This document shows, piece by piece, positions 59,252 to 64,000 of a stretch of 64,000 nucleotides of DNA (positions are counted from its first letter, which is position 1; each line of letters opens with the position of its first letter). The DNA lies in assembly GCA_019454045.1 (NCBI GenBank), contig SKCR01001810.1, positions 1-64,000 of the forward strand, read 5' to 3'. The notes under the pieces are model-generated. The model was not told the origin of the DNA and made no database searches. It worked only from the letters and a program-made list of their open reading frames with translations. This stretch comes from Zanthoxylum bungeanum (Eukaryota; Streptophyta; Magnoliopsida; Sapindales; Rutaceae). The position numbers and the translations under genes are program-made.

Positions 59252-60374
59252 TACCATCTCCCGCCTCATCCAGGCCTGCGAGTAAATGCCGTCGTGTGCT
59301 CGGAGAAGAAGTAGTCTAGCTCCAAGAGGAGAAAGAAGAATAACCTCTCACCATGAAGTTTGCTGCTCGGAGGGAGAGGAAAACTGCTGAGGCTTCCCCA
59401 AGACCGGGAAGGGTGGGGTAGTGTTGGGGGTGGATGACCTTAGTGAGAAGGTCTGGGATGTGAAATCCCATCTGGTGCTTGCGATCAACTTATTGGCAGA
59501 GACAGTGCCCCCTGAATGGATCCCAAAATTTGAGGACATCTCCCCCGATGAGGTGATTTCCAGGTTCTCTACCCAAATCCTCGAGGTAAACATTCTTCAT
59601 TGTTTCCGTTTTTGTTTTTACTTGACGAATTCTAACCACTTCTTTCTCTCTTGCAGATGGGTTACGTAATGGCCCAGAACAAAGACTTCCTGATGAGCCT
59701 TCTGTCCGAGGGGGGCCAAGTGCAGAGGCTCCAATCTCAGATTACAGAATGGGAGGCTGAGCTGGGTAGGAAGGAGAAAGATCTGAGACAGGCTGCGGCC
59801 GAGCTGGCCAGAAAAGAGAAAGAAAACCAAATGGTTAGACAGGCCGCGTCCGAGGCCACCGTATTGATCGATTCCCTCCGTAATGCCTCCGTCATTACAA
59901 AGAAGAAAATGGAGGACGCCGAAGAGGAATCCAAACTTCTGAGATGGGAGGCCGCAAGCTCGGATTCTAAGCTCAAAGCGGCGATCAAAGAGAGGGATCA
60001 GGCTCGGGAGGACTTGAAAAACCGGGAGGCCCAACTGGAAGATGAGCTGGAGAGAGCCAAGCTCGAAGAGGTTGGTGATTGTGCTCAAAATTTTTCCAAT
60101 GCTGATGCCCAGGGTTGACATGGGAGCCGTCCACGTTGCTATCCAATTCTGAAAAGGGGAGCGCTCGGAGGATGAAGCTGTTGCTCTACTTGCCCCTCCT
60201 CCGGAGCAGATTGAAGATCCTGAACCTATATATGCCGTGCCCATATCCCCAATCCCTGAGGAGTTACAGCCTGAGGCCCTTGCCCCTGCACTCGAAGTGC
60301 CTACAGCGGAAGTCGAAGCTCCTCCTGCCTTCCAAACTGAAACTGAGATCCCTTCTGCCAAGCCTGTGCCATAG
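59252..60374 (+). pseudogene. Tat antisense gene, coiled-coil part, second copy with C-terminus
   Basis: Exon to 59585, intron 59586-59656 (GT-AG), exon 59657-60374. The frame is open over the coiled coil (MGYVMAQNKDFLMSLLSEGG to DELERAKLEEVGDCAQ, about 150 residues, heptad-rich, highly charged). After a frameshift near 60115 it continues as a Pro/Glu-rich acidic tail (EQIEDPEPIYAVPISPIPEEL to PSAKPVP, stop 60374). No catalytic motif. Probably a structural or RNA/protein-binding protein of the Tat element; role unknown. The minus-strand frames over it (59618-60361, 59737-59988) are shadows. Confidence 0.78.
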
Positions 60375-60599
60375 GTTTAGGAATGAGGGTGACCCCAAGG
60401 GGGCCTTGTGTAGAAAACAATATATATTTTGCAATAACATTTACTCTTCCCATTCTTCTTTATTTCAATGGATGTTTTAATTTCTGTCTTCCATACTTAA
60501 CATGATTTCCACTTTTAACTTGCTAACTTGCTCTTCCGAATCTGAGTGTGAGGAGAAGTTCCGATGTCGATCAATTCGAATCCAACCGTGAGGGGAAAG

Positions 60600-61005
60600 A
60601 TCCGTCCCCGAGCTAGCAAAATACTTTTGGCTCCAGGGGCATATTAACTCCTCGGACCAATTGAGAGCCGGTAATGGGGGAGATGCTCTGACCCCATGCC
60701 GATGATAATCCACTCGGTGGGACGTAACTCGACCCCGAGGTAGTGGAATACTTGGCTCCGAGGGAATGTTACCTCCCCGGACCAACAAGAATCCGGCCAT
60801 GGGGGAGATGCTCCGACCCCATACCGATGATAAACCTCTCGGTGGGACGTAACCGGACCCTGAGGTAGTGGAACACTTGGCTCCGATGGAATTTTACCTC
60901 TCCAGACCAACAAGAATCCGGCCATGGGGGAGATGCTCCGACCCCATGCCGATGATAAATCTCTTGATGGGATGTAACCCGACCCCGAGGTAGCGGTACA
61001 AATGG
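60600..61005. repeat. 125-bp tandem repeat, about three units
   Basis: AGATGCTC recurs at 60681, 60806 and 60931, exactly 125 bp apart; units carry CCATGCCGATGATAA and GGTGGGACGTAAC blocks. Lies in the noncoding part next to the antisense gene. Confidence 0.92.
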
Positions 61006-61009
61006 CATT

Positions 61010-61345
61010 GGCGGAATGAGTCCAGCCCCGATCTTGTGGAAAAAATAGCCTCGGTGGAACGAATCCAGTCCCGAGAAGGTGGAACAAATGGTCTCGGTGG
61101 AACGAATCCAGCCCCGAGCCGGTGGAATAATTGGTCTCGATGGAACGAATCCAGCCTCGAGCCAGTGGAACAATTGGTCTCGATGGAAAGAATCCAGCCC
61201 TGAGCCGGTGGAACAAATAGCCTCGGCGGAACGAATTTAGCCCCGAGCCGGTGGAACAAATGGCCTCGACGGAACGAATCCAGCCCCGAGCCGGTGGAAC
61301 AAATGGTCTCGGTGGTACGAATCTATCCCTGAACCGGTGGAACAA
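61010..61345. repeat. 43-bp minisatellite, about 7.5 units
   Basis: GGAACAAATGG recurs at 61081, 61124, 61167 and 61210 with a strict 43-bp period; units contain AACGAATCCAGCCCCGAG. As 43 is not a multiple of three and the unit lacks minus-strand stops, three overlapping frames appear on the minus strand. Confidence 0.95.
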
Positions 61346-61624
61346 TTGAGGCTTAATCGCGAGGGAAAAGCTTCAACCTCCGAGGCTCCGCGGATCTCAG
61401 CGCATGCGCCCTTTTGCCGGGCATCAACAAAAATAAAAAGTGGAAACATGACAAGGTTAGTACATCAGAGGTGACTTAGCACATACTCCACACAGACTGA
61501 AAAATATAACAACTCGGGTGCCCGACGAGGCAGCGTCATGCCTGGTGCCCCCCCAAAATAACATTTCTAAACCTTACAATTCAGCGTCCCGGCTAGCTGG
61601 GCTACGGATCGGTCAGCGACCAAA

Positions 61625-62010
61625 GCCATGGGGGCAGAAACCTCCCCATGTTGGGCGGGTCTGGAGTCTGCAAATATCTATGGGGGCAGAAACCTCATCA
61701 TGTTATGCTTCTCCTGATCCGAACCGGTTAGGCTGATAATTCACGGGGGAAGAAACCTCCCCGTGTTCGCCATCCTTAAGGTTGCAAGAGTCACGGAGGC
61801 ACTAGGGATTTCCCCGTGCTGTGCACATGGTGTTTCTCAACGGGACTCATCAACCAACTCGCAGGGGCAGAAACCTCCATACGTCCGGTTTACCCGAGGT
61901 TTCAATGGTCATGGAGGCCATTCGGCCGTCCCCATGCCACATGCCTAGTGCTTCTCAATGGGATTCACTAGCCAACTCGCAGTGGCAGAGACCTCCCTGG
62001 GTCCGGTTTA
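61625..62010. repeat. Dispersed GGGGCAGAAACCTCC repeats
   Basis: Copies near 61632, 61684, 61747, 61864 and 61983; the last two sit in a larger unit of about 116 bp with CCAACTCGCAG and GTCCGGTTTACC blocks. Confidence 0.8.
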
Positions 62011-63076
62011 CCTGAGCTATTCCTCAAAAATATGAGTCATGGGGTAGTAATGCTCCGGCCTCAGAGATTTGATAACGACACCCGAGATTTGCGTGCCATG
62101 AGGTATTCACGCTTTTCCCACATGTACTCCATCCCTTGATGCGTTATGGATCATCAAAGGTGAGAGTAGCTAGGTCGGAATACTTCCACCCGTGGGTTTG
62201 ATAATGACACCCAAGATAGGCATGCCACGGGCTTGGTGTCATTCCCAGCTACTGAGCACCTCTTCGCTTCGAGCATATCCCAGGAATGTTGAACTTGCCT
62301 TTCGAATTCAATTAATAAACAAGTAAAGTGGACAAGTTTTTAATTCAAAAGAGAAAGTCTTATTCATATTCGTGGGACCTACTGCCATTCTTACAACTCT
62401 TCGCGGGTCATTTCAAGAGAGGCTTTTACAATAATTTTCTGGTTCTTGTCTTGTAGCCCGATTATATTCTTCTGGTCTGAACTTGATTCAAAAATTCCCG
62501 ACCATGTTAACAGGGTCCCTATATGCCGAATGCTCCATAAGCATCTATGGATGTGTCTCTATCGGCAACTTGCTCCCTGGTTTCATAGTGGTCCGCCGTT
62601 AAGTGCTTGTCCCTCGCTATCATCCTGGATGGACACCGCACAGTAAGCCAGCGGCACTCTTGGAAATGGATCTAGTGCCCTGGTCATATATGTTCGCCCA
62701 CCGATCCTTGAGCACTATCTTGGCCGTGAATCCGAGGACTTGGTAGGCCGAACAAACACCGAGCCTTTTCTTGGAGGAACTTGTTCATTTACGACTGGCG
62801 GCGTGCAAACGTCACCCATTTTTGACGTTACATTTCATTCTACGGCTTAGTCCTAATGGGTGATCGTTGTTAACCTTTTTTACATTCCATTCTACAACTC
62901 AATGAGGAGAGCTATTGTTGTTGTAACTCCTGGGGGCTTCCTTCCTCGTCCTTACCGCTATCGTCAACCTTCTTTCTTCTTGCGATCCCCTTCATCTTTC
63001 AATTCTGATCAGCTTCCGCTCGCTCCCTTTCTTTTTCCACTAATTCTTCCATTTTCTCCATCCATTATGTCGTTGA
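62011..63076. other. Noncoding part of the Tat-like element, no gene seen
   Basis: Includes a weak repeat (GATAACGACACCCGAGAT at 62071 and a variant at 62201). No pol motif readable on either strand; frames 62446-62646 and 62860-63132 have no support. Confidence 0.45.
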
Positions 63077-64000
63077 TGTTAGGGTTGGTGCTCGGAGTGC
63101 CAATCCGGATCGTATTTATGTCCGATTCATAAATACGAGCGATTTAATTTTCCATAATATTACTAACTTTATCGGTAGCACCCTTGTCTTTTGTATGCTT
63201 ATTCGATCTAATTGCGATTAGATATCTGATTACGATTAGATCGAAACTAAATCTGGTTCAATGATACATGTATATTAGACAAAAACCCTATGATTTACAG
63301 TATAATGCGCAGTTACAATACAGTTTGTAATTGGCATTGGGAAGCGTACTATTAGTTGTACATCCTTAAATAAAGTTCCTGGTCAAGATTTGCTAACACG
63401 GGTCGGTTAGTAAATTCTGGTGAGATCAGTACATGTCGTATATCGTGACTTGGTCCGATGGTTTATCCTAATGAACCATGAGTCTCGGGAGACTCGTATA
63501 GACATGTAAGTGTTTATTTGATAGGACACTGAACGACTCACTGAAGGTTTCCTATTAGATGGTACACCAACGTCAATAGGAACCTTCTTGAGTTGAGCGA
63601 ACATAGTGGTCATTCGACTTGAGATACCACTGTGGATATATGAGCTATCCTCCACACTTTGATGGCAGTCACGTCAACGATCTAGCCATGATCAGACCTC
63701 CGCCTGTTCGTTAGGTGTGGACCGATACTTATGATATCTTGTGCGTATCAAGATAGAATCCGTCATTCTTGTGTATATGGCATAGGCATCCAGCACGTGT
63801 TTATGATCTGGTAAATCCATGGACGTGGTATAACTTCAGAAACCAGTTCCGAGTGTTATTTCGTGATCATAAATTGAAAGTCGACTGTATTATACCGAAC
63901 ATATTTGACGTTCTGATCTATATCTCAGGTATAATACGGATGGCCTGTGACGGAGAGATTATACGTATGTAGTGACCTCGGCTTGCATAGTTTAGCGAGA
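63077..64000 (+). repeat. Third LTR of the 46827-57945 family, cut by the window end
   Basis: Starts TGTTAGGGTTGGTGCTCGG and matches 55411 to about 56340. The 5-bp flank is GTTGA (63072-63076); the other end is outside. It may be another full element or a solo LTR. Confidence 0.9.

Noticed and set aside
59618..60361. 247-residue minus-strand frame
   Set aside because: Shadow of the plus-strand coiled-coil gene; the plus frame has heptads, splice sites and a duplicate copy with the same frame.
60644..61449. Several long overlapping minus-strand frames (up to 233 residues)
   Set aside because: They come from the 43-bp and 125-bp tandem repeats, which lack minus-strand stops in all frames; no family resemblance.

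Overview
This is a eukaryotic, almost certainly eudicot plant, intergenic window built almost entirely of nested transposable elements. I see no host gene, tRNA, rRNA or CRISPR array. The plant call rests on plant retrotransposon primer-binding sites (the initiator-Met tRNA type TGGTATCAGAGC at five places, one with a mismatch, and TGGCGCC once), a plant En/Spm (CACTA) transposon with both of its genes, Ty1/copia and Ty3/gypsy coding remnants, GT-AG introns and strong AT-richness. The species cannot be told from the sequence.

Layout. (1) 1-21.9 kb: a plus-strand Ty1/copia element (gag at 748, integrase at 20.2-20.9 kb, 3' LTR 21480-21837) is split by a 17.85-kb insertion (1847-19697). That insertion has gypsy-type coding and, oddly, LTRs in inverted orientation at its two ends, between a 5-bp target duplication. 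It is itself filled by a short Athila-like element (2733-5583) and a long-LTR gypsy element (5908-17147). The 3' LTR of the latter holds a solo LTR (14408-16340) containing an array of perfect hairpins. (2) 21.9-30.4 kb: a complete 8516-bp CACTA transposon with 3-bp target duplication, an apparently intact five-exon TNPA-like gene and a broken TNPD transposase. (3) 30.9-43.6 kb: a minus-strand copia element whose coding region is split by a solo LTR (32821-42774), which in turn holds a minus-strand chromovirus (33963-42097). That chromovirus contains an unidentified plus-strand coding region (38316-39328). (4) 43.6 kb to the end: a minus-oriented Tat-like gypsy element entered through its 3' LTR (43607-44521). 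It carries a plus-strand (antisense) spliced gene with a PF04195-like domain and a coiled coil, plus tandem-repeat noncoding DNA. The gene is split by an 11.1-kb copia-like element (46827-57945, target duplication GGTCC) that holds a solo LTR of a related family. A 1.3-kb segment spanning the LTR/gene junction was later duplicated in tandem. A further LTR of the same family starts at 63077 and runs off the window.

Nearly all coding sequence is decayed. The one gene that looks functional is the TNPA-like gene of the CACTA element. Together with subterminal repeats that also sit in front of this gene, it may form a DNA-binding and self-regulation circuit that outlived the transposase. Target duplications located by eye support eight separate insertions (three of them imperfect at one base), which gives a clear order of events.
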